A stretch of DNA of 64,000 nucleotides from Tillus elongatus (lineage: Eukaryota; Arthropoda; Insecta; Coleoptera; Cleridae). The stretch spans positions 136,582,063-136,646,062 of the forward strand of contig OZ023263.1 in assembly GCA_964006375.1 (NCBI GenBank), in the 5' to 3' direction. Positions 31,329 to 46,586 of the stretch are shown here, one piece after another; the first letter of the stretch is position 1, and each line of letters starts with the position of its first letter. Made by a program: the position numbers and the translations under genes. Below the pieces are notes generated by a model. The model was not told where the DNA came from. It searched no databases and saw nothing but the letters and a program-made list of their open reading frames with translations.

Positions 31329-32456
31329 CTATATTTCGCCCAACAAAGCCAGCCTCCTACAGAGGTCGATAATCTTTGTGGGCGAAAGTTGATCCAGATC
31401 CTCCGGAGCAAGCTTTATCTTGCCAAAGAGCAGGTATCTAGTCCTGTCCGCTGCCGGACAGGAACACAGTACGTGCTCTGCTGTCTCGTCACTCTCCATA
31501 CACAGCCCACACTCGGTCTCCTGACCGACCCCAATGCGGTGCATGTGGTGCCACAAGCGGCAGGGTCCTGTATACAGGCCGACTAGAGTACTCAGTTGTT
31601 GTCTGTTTAACTCTAGAAGTTTTTTAGCCCTTGACTCAGACAGGCCATTTATGAAGGCCTTAGAGTGAGCTAATCCTAGAAGATTTTGCCAATATTGGAT
31701 TATCATTATTTCTGTCCAGGTCTTTAAGGTGCGTTTTGCTGTGCAAGATGTTATCCCCAGCATCGGTTCTGGTCCGACAAAGTCTCTCTGGGCACCACTC
31801 CTGGCAAGCGCGTCGGCCGCAACATTGCCATCATGGTCCGAGTGACCCGGTATCCAGACCAGCGACACCTCATTAGAGCTGCCCAATTCGTTAAGGGCAG
31901 ATTTACAACTTCATACCGTTTTTTAATTACACCGGTAGGAACCAAGAGCCTTTATTGCAGCTTGGCTATCTGCATATATCTTTATCGATTTGTGTGTGCA
32001 CTGGTTTTTTATACTTTCCCTTGCACACATCTCGATGGCATACACTTCTGTCTGGTGTATGGTTGCGTACTTGCCGAGGCTAGCTGATAGTCTAGCATCG
32101 CTGCCCCCATATGCGCCGGCTCCTACTCCCATATTGGTTTTGGAGCCGTCAGAGTACCAGCAGAGATCGGCTCTCAGTAGGGTCGTTTGATTTCGCTCCC
32201 AGTCCTCCCTTTCCGGGAGGACGCTTTTGAAAGACAGATCTTTACCGATCTTTGTAGGCATCAAGTCTGAGACCATTCCCAGAATCCCGTGACCATCAAT
32301 GTCATCGAGGAGTTCGGACCCTCCCAGACTGACTTCCTTTGGCATGCTGTCTGCTGTTTGCTTTAGTCTGTACGTTGTCCACCTCGCCACCCACTCCAAC
32401 CATATGTGACGAGGTGGAATATTAAGGAGGACCTCCAGAGCGGCTCCCGTTATCAC
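31329..32456 (-). pseudogene. LINE RNase H domain and Cys/His C-terminus
   Basis: CWYSDGSKTNMGVGAG (first Asp) near 32160, HQTEVYAIEMC (Glu) near 32060 and IKIYADSQAAIKAL (Asp) near 31965 lie in one frame. After a break near 31925 come SLVWIPGHSDHDGNVAADALA (His/Asp) and a C-terminal CGLCMESDETAEHVLCSCP, a zinc-binding-like tail common in R1/I-group elements. All RNase H catalytic residues are present, split over two frames. Confidence 0.8.
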
Positions 32457-32562
32457 CAGACAAGCTTGTCTCTGTAGATGAGCCAGTTTGGCCCTCGCGA
32501 TACCACGAAGTGCCTAGGCCACGAAACAATGGCTCCATATGTTATCATTGGTCTGATAACCA

Positions 32563-33330
32563 CTACATAGAGCCAGTACATCTGTTGGGGGTTTGTTCCC
32601 CAGTTGTTTCCACAGATTCTCCTGTCCACAGGGACAGTTTAGTCCTGCGGATTACATTTTCTAACTGTATATCCCAGTTGAGCTTCTTATCTAGGGCAAC
32701 CCCCAGATATTTTGCTTGTTCCGAGAATGGAATCGTTTCCCCCATAAGAATAGGGGGTTTTACTTTGTCCAACCTTCTTCTTCTGGTAAATGGAACAATG
32801 ATCGTTCTGCGGGGGTTCACAGACATCTGTTCCCTCCGACACCAATCATTGACTAGATTTAGCCTCTTGAAGAGTACTTGCTAGTTCCTCCTGAGATTTG
32901 CCCCTAACCATTATGACTAGATCATCAGCATACGCTTGGACCTCAACCCGAGGATAGCCAGCAAATCGTCCACAAAGAGGGACCACAGCAGGGGGATAGA
33001 ACTCCCCCTGAGGGCACCCCCTCGCAGTCCTGAAGCTGACCACCTCCCCCTGCAACGAGGTAATAACGGTCCGATTGTGAAGCATCCGATCCAGCCACAA
33101 ATGGTAGGTTCCACCCCTCTAGCGATAGTGGCTTCGTAGAGGGAGATAGGTAATGCATTATTAAATGCTCCTTTAATGTCGAGAAATGCAGCCACCGCCA
33201 CCTCCCCATTATCCAGGGAGTGTGTGATTTTCTCGACGAGGTTGTTGAGTGCTAACTCAGTAGATTTGCCAGTTTGGTAGGCATACTGGTGGGTATTTAG
33301 GGGATGGTTGACTAAGATGTTCCCTTTAAT
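32563..33330 (-). pseudogene. LINE reverse transcriptase palm and thumb
   Basis: FLDIKGAFNNALP (motif A, Asp present) lies near 33190. ARGCPQG (motif B) near 33020 and VQAYADDLVIMV (motif C, YADD) near 32935 follow in different frames. The thumb motif QAKYLGVALDKKLNW lies at 32720-32676. At least three frameshifts separate these parts, so no active enzyme is possible. Confidence 0.8.
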
Positions 33331-33388
33331 GTGTACGTCCAGTACTTTTCCAATCCCTTCAGGAGGAATGATGTAACACTGAGAGGTC

Positions 33389-34225
33389 TCAGTGATGTGG
33401 GTAGGAGGTCATTACGTCCAAATTTGGGAATGTAAACCCCCAAATCACCGTCCTGCTGGATGGAATATAGTTCCAGGCCAGACTGGCTCTGTACAGCTTG
33501 ATTAGAAAAGGTAGGAGAATCTCCAGTCCATTTTGTAGCAGGACCGGTACCACCCCATCCTCCCCTGGCGACTCGAATGGCTGGAAATGTTTCACAGCAC
33601 ACTCCACTGCCGAAGCTGTAACTATTCCCCGAGCAACCCGCCAGTCCTCCCCATGAGGGCGTTTAAATCTACCCTCAGCTGGTAGGATCTCTTCGTTGCT
33701 CAGGATCAGACAATCTGGGAAGTGAGTGTGTGCTAAGAGCTCTAACGTTTCTTTCCGAGATTCAGTAAAGGAACCATCTGGCCGTTTTATCGATCCCAGC
33801 TCCTGAACACGGTCGCGTGAGAGAATTCTGTGAATTCTGGCGCTGCTGGGCAAATTAGAGATGTCCCCGCAGAACCTCCTCCATGAGTCACTCTTAGCGT
33901 TCCTTATCTCTTTGTTATAATGTGTTAGAGCGGTTTTATATTGCCCCCAGTTGCCTGTAGTCTTAGCACGATTAAAGAGACGTCTAACTTCTCTTCGTAG
34001 TTTTTCGAGGTTATTATTCCACCAAGTAGACCCCCGACTATCTTTTTTTGACCTTAGTGGACAGTTTTCGTAATATGCTGAAACCACAGCTTCCCTAACC
34101 TGTCCAGCCGCAATCTCAATCTCATCACGATCCCTCACTGTGGGGATAGCGGACACAAGTCTGGCGGCGAGGGATTGCTTGTACCCCTCCCAATTCGTCC
34201 TCCTCGGGTCGCGGTACTCCTCCAC
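33389..34225 (-). pseudogene. LINE pre-RT region and RT fingers
   Basis: An open stretch with WEGYKQSLAARLV, STWWNNNLEKLRREVRRLFNRAK (the WW motif of the region between endonuclease and RT), SWRRFCGDISNLP, VECAVKHFQPFESPGEDGVVP and LIKLYRASLAWNYIP. This is the expected run into RT motif 1. The next block (LRPLSVTSFLLKGLEK, 33410-33350) continues in another frame, which marks a frameshift near 33400. Confidence 0.75.
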
Positions 34226-34420
34226 AGGTCTAGGGCCTGTTACAATCTCAAATAGGATATGGGATGGTCATAACATGAGGGTTCAGACGAGACCCTCCAT
34301 TTGAGGATTTTTGAGCTCAACAGCCTTGAGCTGATCGTGAGATCTAGAACCTCTCTCCGATTAGCCGTAAGAAAGGTAGGTTCCGTGCCTATGTTGTTGA
34401 CAACCAGCTCCTCCCCTAAG

Positions 34421-35154
<734 letters not shown>

Positions 35155-35229
<75 letters not shown>
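35155..35229. repeat. (TA)n tract
   Basis: A TA run shared as border by the paired-arm element and the hAT-like element. Confidence 0.97.
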
Positions 35230-35233
<4 letters not shown>

Positions 35234-36337
35234 GGTGTGCGAAGCTTCGAAATTTCGAACCGAACCCGAACTCGAACCGAACCTTCGGTTCGAAAATGTG
35301 TTCGCACTAGCGATGTTGAAGTAGTTCGAAGTTCGAAATATGTAATTCTCCAAAATAGTTCGAAGTTCGTTGCTCAAAAATACTTCGAAATTTAACTTTA
35401 CAGACATTGAATGCTGCCAAAGGTAGCGAAGTTGCGGCCCTATGAACTCGGTAGCGACGCTTTAAACTTGTTATTGGTCTCATTGAGTCGATGGTGTATT
35501 TTTAGGAGATTTCACTCATGCATATTTTTGACAGTTGGTGGGACACTTTGAGACACGACGGAGCCATTTAGCAATAACAGAATTATTTTTCTTATATATC
35601 CTAGCCTCGCAACACCTTTCTCAGTAATAACATTATGAGACGGCGTTCGAAGGCGATTGGTAACGTAAATTTTTAGAATTTATGAGGATAATTGCAGATA
35701 GCCTTTGGAAAACACTGGTTTCAACATGTTTTATTTCACAATCAGCCAAAACAGTTACATATTCACAATCAGGAGACAAGTTCGGGACGCAGCAAGTGCG
35801 TTACGGTAGTGAATTTTCATAGGAATAATATATTAAGTTCAAATTTTAAGTGGTTATTTTATATCTTATCATGCTCACTTTGAAACCTCTCAATTTGTTT
35901 CCTAAAACTGCATAGCCAATGCCAAACAACAACAACATATTTATAATTGAGCTTATCTATAGATCTAGAAATCTAAAAGTTTCAAATATTTTTTGTTTTT
36001 GTATTTTTGATTTAACGTTGACCCATATCCACCAATGATCACCACCGGAAGGCATTTTCACCCAATCAACCTGCAAATTTGTCGAACCCTTCCTTTTTGT
36101 GAGAATCTTTTACATATCAAATATTGTATGTTACAATATTCCTAAATTTGGTATTTAAGGAAATGATATATGAACACTGAAGAATTTTGGGTAGTTCGAT
36201 GTTCGATTTTGAATTTCTAAGTTCGAAGTTCGACTGTGGACCTTAGACATACTATTTCAGAGGTTCGAAGTTCGAGGCAACATATTTTCTTGGGTTCGTT
36301 CATAGTTCGGTTCGAACAAAACATGGGTTCGCACACC

Positions 36338-36341
<4 letters not shown>
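35230..36341. mobile_element. hAT-like non-autonomous transposon
   Basis: Perfect 14-bp terminal inverted repeats, TAGAGGTGTGCGAA and TTCGCACACCTCTA. Subterminal GTTCGAAGTTCGAA-type repeats occur on both sides, as in hAT elements. No transposase was recognised in the 1.1 kb. The interior includes a scrap of the paired-arm family (CAGCAAGTGCGTTACGGTAG near 35790). Both ends abut TA runs, so an 8-bp target duplication cannot be read uniquely. Confidence 0.7.

Positions 36342-36395
<54 letters not shown>
36342..36395. repeat. (TA)n tract
   Basis: A TA run at the right end of the hAT-like element. Confidence 0.97.
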
Positions 36396-36398
<3 letters not shown>

Positions 36399-36791
36399 CA
36401 AAGTCTCGCCATAAAAACTCACATGAAGAAACAAAAGAATTAGCAACATGTTCAAATTGCTGTTCGCTTGCTATTTGGCAATATACAAGTCTATCCTCAG
36501 ACTCATTTTCAACATTTTGAAAAGTACCAACTGTGAAGGTTTTCTGTGATGTTTGGTTGTGAAAACTTAATTTTGCAAACAGTGCCGTAAAAGCACTAAA
36601 TAATGAAGATCTGATGATCAAGCCGGCCACCCAATCATACCTTACCTAGAATTCACCATTCAGGGAAAAGTTTATCGAGATATAGCCCGACAGCTATATA
36701 TTTTGGGACTTTCCTGAGGGGCACGTACGGTCCCGGGTCGCCTTATCCATACCTGGTGTACATGGATCCGGTCGGTCGGTGGGGGAGCTGA
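36396..36791. other. Unassigned segment before the gypsy element
   Basis: The minus strand holds a short open stretch (SFHNQTSQKTFTVGTFQNVE) with no recognised family. The part after 36660 is GC-richer and may be the 3' untranslated or LTR region of the gypsy element, but it does not match the probable 5' LTR at 41303-41870. Confidence 0.4.
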
Positions 36792-36857
36792 CTCTTTTTC
36801 CCATACTACAATTTGTGGCGGGTGCATGTTCGGGAAAGAAATAAATTTTGAATAACT

Positions 36858-37840
36858 CTAGTAAGGTCCGGCTGGTTTGAGATCCTTCACGTCGACGTGT
36901 TTGATTTGCTTGCCAGAGTCGTCTCGGATATCTACAATGACGGGGGAGTGATATCTGGTGATGTTGAATGGCCCAGAGAATTTTGGAACGAGTTTGGCGG
37001 TGAAGTGCTTGTCCGCGCTAGAAAGGTGGTGTTCGGCTTTGTATACTAAATCCCCGGTTTGCGCTGGCCATTCTCGTCTGCGAAGGTCGTAATGATGTTT
37101 CTGGAGACTGCTAGCTGTAGATAGATTCCTTCTGGATATCGTAAAGATGGACTGGAGCCATTGTAGTCGTTTTGAGTATTGTTGGTGGTCTTTACCCGTG
37201 GGTTCGCTTGCAGGCGGATCGTGGACCGGTGTGGTGCTCTCTGCCAGTAACATGTTAGGAGCGTTTAACTCCCTGTCGAAGTTTAGGAAACCCAGAGAAT
37301 ATTCGGTGGACGCGTCGCCGGCAGAGCTTATGCCAAACATAAACTCAGGCAGGTGTTCGTCCCACTTTCGCTGATTTTGTTCGGAGAACATCGCAATCAT
37401 AACTTTCAGGGTACGGTCGGTCCTTTCTACGGGAGTGGCCTCCGGGGTATGAGGTGGAGTGGCCTGATGTCGGATTCCCATGTCTTTTAGCAATCGAGTG
37501 AAATCTCGTTCCACCAGTTTTTTTCCATTGTCGCTGATGACGGTTCTTGGGCATCCGAAACGAGTAATGACTTCCTCGTATAGGGCACGGCAGACGGTAG
37601 TAGCGGTGGCTCTTCTTAGTGGTCTGCAAGCCACCCATTTGGAAAATCGATCGTGGAATACTATTCTGAATCGGTTGCATTGGCTTGACGGTGGCAGAGG
37701 TCCCACTAAGTCGGTGCTTACAATGACCCATGGGGCTTGTGGCACCGAGAAATGCATCAGTCCTGATGGTCTTTGTTGAGACTGCTTGAAACGGTTGCAT
37801 GTTGGGCAGCTTCGTACTTATCTGGCGATGTCTCGGAACA
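36858..37840 (-). pseudogene. Gypsy integrase
   Basis: The zinc-binding end (YWPGMFRDIAR, then a stop near 37816, then RSCPTCNRFKQ) leads into the core: VSTDLVGPLP (Asp), TVISDNGKKLV (Asp) and ATPVERTDRTLK (Glu). The C-terminal part has GDLVYKAEHHLSSADKHFTAKL and KFSGPFNITRY, as in gypsy elements of the 412/mdg1 or osvaldo type. The core frame (37757-36858) is open, but upstream in-frame stops disconnect it from RNase H. Confidence 0.85.
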
Positions 37841-37925
37841 TACCGGGCCAGTAATATGTCTCTAGTATTCTTGCGGTTGTTTTGGCAACTCCAAAGTGGC
37901 CCGCGGTTGGGAGGTCATGTCCTTC

Positions 37926-38600
37926 CTACATTACTTTGATCCGCAGGTTTTTGGGTACACAAACCTTCCAGGGGTTGGTCATGTCGTCGTCCTTGGTCTC
38001 GGAGTTGTCGACGAAGTGTCGGTATAGATACCGGTTTTGGATGCTATATTCGGGGACGTCCTCGAGCTTTTCCTGTACTTCTGCCATTTTCCGTTGGCAC
38101 CAGGAATATTCTTCGGAGGGATTTATTGTGCAGGTTTCCAGAAAGACTTCGGAGGGTACGTCGGGAGATTGTATTTCTGTCAGCGGATATCTAGAGAGGG
38201 CGTCGGCTACCTTATTCAGGGTACCTTTGCGGTATTTTACTTCAAAATCGTACTGTTGCAAAAATATGCTCCAGCGTGCCATTCTTCCAGACGGGTTCTT
38301 GAATGATTTCATCCATATCATGGACTGATGGTCGGTTGTCACGGTGAAATGATATCCTTCCAGATAGGGCCACATCTTCTGTATGGACCATACAATGGCA
38401 AGGCATTATTTCTCGGTGGTGCTATATTTTTGCTCCAGGGGAGACAGTGTTCGGCTAGCGTAGGCTACGACTCGCTCTACTCGTCCTGCAGTTTGCGTTA
38501 GCGCACACTCAACTCCGAAGTTGGAGGCGTCGGTGCTTAGACAGAAGGGTAGCGCACAATCTGGGCAGGCCAAAATTGGAGCACTGGTCAGCTGTCGCTT
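37926..38600 (-). pseudogene. Gypsy RNase H
   Basis: STDASNFGVECALTQ (first Asp) near 38540, YSTTEK followed by a TAA near 38410, CLAIVWSIQK, then WPYLEGYHFTVTTDHQSMIWM, RWSIFLQQYDFEVKYRKG and NKVADALSRYPL. The order and catalytic residues are those of Ty3/gypsy RNase H. The stop replaces the usual Glu after STTEK. Confidence 0.85.
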
Positions 38601-38667
38601 AAGTTCTTCAAAGGCTTCAGTGTGTCGGTCGGTCCATTCCCAGCGTTGCTTCTTTTAAGTAGGTTGT

Positions 38668-39708
38668 TTAGGGGGGCGGCAATCCGGGAAAATTCGGGCA
38701 CAAATCGTCGGTACCAGGAGACGACTTTAAAAAGCTGCGGACGGTTTTAACGTTGGTCGGACGAGGAAAGTTTACAAATGATATTTTATCGGGATCTGTT
38801 GAAATTCCATCGGCGGTTACCAGGTGTCCGAGATATCGCAGTGAGGTTCCCACCAACACGACGGGGTTACTCCATGGGCTGGAGGATGACTCTATGATGT
38901 CTTCTGTTAACATTTCATTTACTTCTTGGTTCACCACCTCTTGCATCTTGGGGTTTAATGGACGGAATCTCTGTTTGATCGGTCTCGGGTCGGTAAGCCT
39001 TATCTCGTGCTGTATCAGGTCAGTAGGCCCCTTGACTGGGCTAAATTTCTCCATTTCCAGACGGACGAACTCTTGTTTTTCTTGTGCGGGTGTCAGTGAC
39101 AAGCGGTGTGTTGTATTAGGCGGGAGAACTGCTGGGTTTATGGGGGTTTCCAACTGGAGGGGTGTTAGCTCTACTAGCTTGGGGACGGAGGCTGGGATGT
39201 CTGGTCTGGTTCGATCTTGGTGAATCAAAGCTGGTAAGGTAGATAGAGGTCTGGTATACATTTGTTTCGTCGCGATTTCCAGGACTTCTGGGTTTTTGAT
39301 TAAGAAGTCCATCCCTACTGTGACATCGGTGGCTAGACTCGGGAGGTAATATAACTTGTTGTAGGTTGTTTTCTTAGTTGTTTCTACCCGAAGTACATAC
39401 TCGGCGGAAATGGCTGGTTTGTCCCCATTTGCTAGTTGGATACGCTTGGCAGTGGCATCTCCCGTTAATCCAGGACAGTTCTTCAACACCTGCTGACCTA
39501 TAAATGAGGTGACTACTCCGGTGTCGATGAGAGCACGGAATGGTACTGTTTCGATCTTAAAGTCGGTGAACATGCGGTTGTCTTCCATGTTCCCTGAGCT
39601 CTGTTTGGTTTCGGTAGGTCTATGGTCAGTGAGTTTGGTCTCGTTCGGAGCCACTGTGGATGTGTAGGTTGGCATGTGTAGGTCAGAGATTGTCTTTAGT
39701 TGGAACAA
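38668..39708 (-). pseudogene. Gypsy aspartic protease and RT with deleted catalytic core
   Basis: ALIDTGVVTSFIG (the DTG active site) lies about residues 59-71, followed by GMDFLIK, the flap/C-terminal part of the protease. The RT begins normally with QRFRPLNPKMQEVVNQEVNE, MLTEDIIESSSSPWSNPVVLV. The next residues, LRYLGHLVTADGIS, belong to the thumb side. The fingers and palm, including the YxDD box, are therefore missing at about 38852 without a frameshift. The remaining frame is open to 38668. An element with this RT cannot copy itself. Confidence 0.85.
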
Positions 39709-40089
39709 TCCTGGTTGCTGCTTTCTTTCGGCCGGCAGGGTTGTCGTGACGGGAGGTTGAAGGGGTGGCTGGTAATTGCTCGTCGGTGGTGGTTCCCCGC
39801 TGGTGTGGAATTACAGGGGTTGACCAGATTTCTTGTCCTCAGTGGTATTAATTGTTCAGGTCGTTTTGTTGCCTGTCTCCGGGATGCTGCCTGTCTCCGG
39901 GATGTCGCCTTGTCGAGTTTGTACTATGTGATGTCGTTGCTCTCACTGTTTCGGTGAATGAGACTCTTCTGGCCGAAGGATGAGGTTAGGGTGCTGCTTG
40001 GGGCCATGTAGGATCAGGATGCGGTGTGTTTCTCTTTGCTGCGTCCTGTACTAGTTTTCCGCCGGTCTACATGGACAGTCCCTCGACAT

Positions 40090-41132
40090 CACTCCTTCCC
40101 TTCGGCAGCGGGAGCAGAATAGCTTGGGTTAATTTCTGCATTGGTCCCTAAAATGACCAGTTTGGCCACATCGGAAACATATGGAGTCGGTCCTTGTGGC
40201 AGCTAGTGGTAACGGATGGTTTGCAGTGGCGGTTGTATTACTGGTTTGTTCGTTGCGGTTTGTTCCTGACTATGATCGGTGTTGATTAAGGGGTGGTGCC
40301 GTCCTGGGGGTGGTTCTCGGGTGGTGTTTGAACTGGGGGTGTCAGTAAGGAAGAGCATATAGGGACTTCGTGTTGTAGTTTTTCGAAATCGGCAAGTAGG
40401 TTCATCAATTCTTGTATAGTGGAAATGTCGGTTTTCTTGATGTAGAGTCGGAGTTCGGGCTTCAGGTTTTGATATATCCAGTACAACTAGCGTTCCGGAC
40501 TCATGGCACAATGTCGTCGGATTAAGGTTTGCATAGCATTGATGCAGTCTCGGCCAGTCTCCTTTGTTCCTTGATGTTGGTTGGCTATAGCTCCTTCTAA
40601 ACGAATTTCGTAATCTGACGGAAGATAGGTCGGTTTGAAGTGTTGGGTGAAGGTGGTCCAGCAATTAGACAGGTGGCTATTGTTCCGGTACCATAGCAGA
40701 GCGTTGTCGGTAAGTAACCGGTGGGTCCAGGTTGTACAAAACTCGGAGTTCCTCCAGTTTCTCCATAAATGACACCGGGCCGGTTCTACCATTGAAGCGG
40801 AGATCCCATTTGGTGTATTCTCGCAATGTTGCTTCTACGGTCGGATTAGAGACAGGGGCGGGGAGTGAGACCCGGGGAGTGGATCGAGTTTTCAAAAATC
40901 TGCTCAGTCTCCGACGCATCTCATCTACGGGTCCTTCAGTGGCCAGTCCGAATTCTCGGAGTTCTTCGGTCAATTCAGGCTTCTTTGATAAATAAATTCA
41001 GGCTACCTTCGGTTCTGGGGCAGCAGCTTGGCTGGGTAGCGTCAACGGTGATGGTGGGGCCAGAGTTTGGTCTTTACTTGTAGTCTCGGTTGGTACGGTT
41101 TCGGTTACAGGAGTGTTTACAGCAGATGGCAT
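40090..41132 (-). pseudogene. Gypsy gag (unit 1)
   Basis: ATG 41132 (MPSAVNTPVTETVPTE) opens a frame stopped by TGA at 41000-40998 (codon 45). After it, LREFGLATEGPVDEMRRRL, a SAP-like segment, leads into the capsid region (KWDLRFNGRTGPVSFMEKLEEL, WYRNNSHLSNCWTTF, LEGAIANQHQG, in two frames) and a zinc knuckle CFRCGQTGHFRDQC near 40175-40134 with a second CSRCR motif near 40110. Frameshifts occur near 40680 and 40490. Unit 2 (45713-44704) has the same TGA, so this break predates the duplication. Confidence 0.8.
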
Positions 41133-41281
41133 ATTAAAGAATCTATTTTTTAAAACCAACCAGAAAATAAAAAAGATTTTGTTACGGTTTATGAAACTTT
41201 GCTACTACTGGAAAGGTACTAAGTATGAAAATAAAGAATCAGAACGGTTAAAGTCTTAAAAATCAGGTCAGGTCAGGTCAG

Positions 41282-41299
41282 GTCCCTGCTCGGGCGCCA
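41282..41299 (-). promoter_or_regulatory. Gypsy primer-binding site, tRNA-Lys type (unit 1)
   Basis: On the minus strand TGGCGCCCGAGCAGGGAC, 18 nt complementary in form to the 3' end of a tRNA-Lys including CCA. It lies just downstream of the probable LTR and is followed by four CAGGT repeats. Confidence 0.8.
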
Positions 41300-41302
41300 T
41301 AT

Positions 41303-41870
41303 ATCACTGCCTACTTCTGAAGGGTGGAGTGTGCATCGGGTTTTCAACGGATAAATGGTTTTGTCTCGAGTGCCACCACTTTACTTGTGGGTTCTAAGAG
41401 ATTCCAGGGGGAAAGTGGAAGCCCCAAAGTTGTTGTTGTCCAAATATCGGACCACTCTGAGGGAGTAGGGTTGTCTGGGAGACTCCAGTGGAGATGATTG
41501 GTTTCCAGAGGTCGAGTTTTGTAGAGACTTTGATGACGAACAAGAAATTAAAATTTATAATGGTTTATTAGCGTTAAAATATGAAAATAATAAAAAAAGC
41601 ATATTTACAATGCAATTACTTAATATAGGGTTCTTACCAGGGCTGGTTGGCGAAATTTAAATTGTATAAGAAAACGGAATATAGACCTTTATTTTTGTTC
41701 TGACTTAGGTCGGTGGTTCCTCGTAAAATCAAATAGCGAAATTTCTCTTGTTCCCAGCTTGCCTTGGTTTCAACAAAATTTAGGGAGGAAGTTATTGTTA
41801 CGACGACAATAAGGAGGTGATATTTCAAGCTGCCCCGACGCCCGTGTCCCACCTGGGAACAACTTGAGCG
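41303..41870 (-). repeat. Probable gypsy 5' LTR (unit 1)
   Basis: The segment directly upstream of the PBS in element direction. It has AATAAACC-like polyadenylation sequence near 41570 and ends CAGTGATAT next to the PBS. Its outer limit is uncertain (a TGTTCCCAGGTGGG start near 41863 is possible) and no partner LTR was found. Confidence 0.45.
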
Positions 41871-41882
41871 TCAATCGCAACG

Positions 41883-41884
<2 letters not shown>

Positions 41885-41930
<46 letters not shown>
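41885..41930. repeat. (TA)n tract (unit 1)
   Basis: 46 bp of TA. The equivalent tract in unit 2 (46466-46582) is 117 bp. Confidence 0.97.
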
Positions 41931-44701
<2,771 letters not shown>

Positions 44702-44703
44702 AG

Positions 44704-45713
44704 CTTGGGTTAATTTCTGCATTGGTCCCTAAAATGACCAGTTTGGCCACATCGGAAACATATGGAGTCGGTCCTTGTGGCAGCTAGTGGTAACGGATGG
44801 TTTGCAGTGGCGGTTGTATTACTGGTTTGTTCGTTGCGGTTTGTTCCTGACTATGATCGGTGTTGATTAAGGGGTGGTGCCGTCCTGGGGGTGGTTCTCG
44901 GGTGGTGTTTGAACTGGGGGTGTCAGTAAGGAAGAGCATATAGGGACTTCGTGTTGTAGTTTTTCGAAATCGGCAAGTAGGTTCATCAATTCTTGTATAG
45001 TGGAAATGTCGGTTTTCTTGATGTAGAGTCGGAGTTCGGGCTTCAGGTTTTGATATATCCAGTACAACTAGCGTTCCGGACTCATGGCACAATGTCGTCG
45101 GATTAAGGTTTGCATAGCATTGATGCAGTCTCGGCCAGTCTCCTTTGTTCCTTGATGTTGGTTGGCTATAGCTCCTTCTAAACGAATTTCGTAATCTGAC
45201 GGAAGATAGGTCGGTTTGAAGTGTTGGGTGAAGGTGGTCCAGCAATTAGACAGGTGGCTATTGTTCCGGTACCATAGCAGAGCGTTGTCGGTAAGTAACC
45301 GGTGGGTCCAGGTTGTACAAAACTCGGAGTTCCTCCAGTTTCTCCATAAATGACACCGGGCCGGTTCTACCATTGAAGCGGAGATCCCATTTGGTGTATT
45401 CTCGCAATGTTGCTTCTACGGTCGGATTAGAGACAGGGGCGGGGAGTGAGACCCGGGGAGTGGATCGAGTTTTCAAAAATCTGCTCAGTCTCCGACGCAT
45501 CTCATCTACGGGTCCTTCAGTGGCCAGTCCGAATTCTCGGAGTTCTTCGGTCAATTCAGGCTTCTTTGATAAATAAATTCAGGCTACCTTCGGTTCTGGG
45601 GCAGCAGCTTGGCTGGGTAGCGTCAACGGTGATGGTGGGGCCAGAGTTTGGTCTTTACTTGTAGTCTCGGTTGGTACGGTTTCGGTTACAGGAGTGTTTA
45701 CAGCCGATGGCAT
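44704..45713 (-). pseudogene. Gypsy gag (unit 2)
   Basis: A near-identical copy of the gag of unit 1, offset by 4581 bp: ATG 45713, the same TGA at codon 45, the same capsid segments and frameshifts, and the first zinc knuckle. It is cut at the duplication boundary before the second knuckle and pol. Confidence 0.85.
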
Positions 45714-45862
45714 ATTAAAGAATCTATTTTTTAAAACCAACCAGAAAATAAAAAAGATTTTGTTACGGTTTATGAAACTTTGCTACTACTGGAAAGGTAC
45801 TAAGTATGAAAATAAAGAATCAGAACGGTTAAAGTCTTAAAAATCAGGTCAGGTCAGGTCAG

Positions 45863-45880
45863 GTCCCTGCTCGGGCGCCA
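45863..45880 (-). promoter_or_regulatory. Gypsy primer-binding site (unit 2)
   Basis: Identical to the 18-nt site at 41282-41299, with the same CAGGT repeats beside it. Confidence 0.8.
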
Positions 45881-46463
45881 TATATCACTGCCTACTTCTG
45901 AAGGGTGGAGTGTGCATCGGGTTTTCAACGGATAAATGGTTTTGTCTCGAGTGCCACCACTTTACTTGTGGGTTCTAAGAGATTCCAGGGGGAAAGTGGA
46001 AGCCCCAAAGTTGTTGTTGTCCAAATATCGGACCACTCTGAGGGAGTAGGGTTGTCTGGGAGACTCCAGTGGAGATGATTGGTTTCCAGAGGTCGAGTTT
46101 TGTAGAGACTTTGATGACGAACAAGAAATTAAAATTTATAATGGTTTATTAGCGTTAAAATATGAAAATAATAAAAAAAGCATATTTACAATGCAATTAC
46201 TTAATATAGGGTTCTTACCAGGGCTGGTTGGCGAAATTTAAATTGTATAAGAAAACGGAATATAGACCTTTATTTTTGTTCTGACTTAGGTCGGTGGTTC
46301 CTCGTAAAATCAAATAGCGAAATTTCTCTTGTTCCCAGCTTGCCTTGGTTTCAACAAAATTTAGGGAGGAAGTTATTGTTACGACGACAATAAGGACGTG
46401 ATATTTCAAGCTGCCCCGACGCCCGTGTCCCACCTGGGAACAACTTGAGCGTCAATCGCAACG

Positions 46464-46586
<123 letters not shown>

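Larger units (their letters stand above)
36792..41870 (-). mobile_element. Ty3/gypsy LTR retrotransposon, inactive
   Basis: Minus-strand order: probable 5' LTR (41303-41870), tRNA-Lys-type primer site (41282-41299), gag (41132 to about 40090), protease and RT (39708-38668), RNase H (about 38600-37926), integrase (about 37840-36858), then a purine-rich GGGAAAAAGAG near 36803-36793 as a possible polypurine tract. The 3' LTR was not found. In-frame stops in gag, RNase H and the integrase N-terminus and a deletion of the RT core make it dead. Higher G+C than the surroundings marks the element clearly. Confidence 0.82.

Noticed and set aside
36217..36630. 137-codon minus-strand frame ending in the hAT-like element
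   Set aside because: It crosses a (TA)n tract and the element end, so it is a chance joining. The part from 36425 to 36630 might be a coding scrap but matched nothing I know.
41634..41852. 72-codon minus-strand frame inside the probable LTR, repeated at 46215-46433
   Set aside because: It has no family resemblance and lies in LTR sequence; its presence in both units follows from the duplication.
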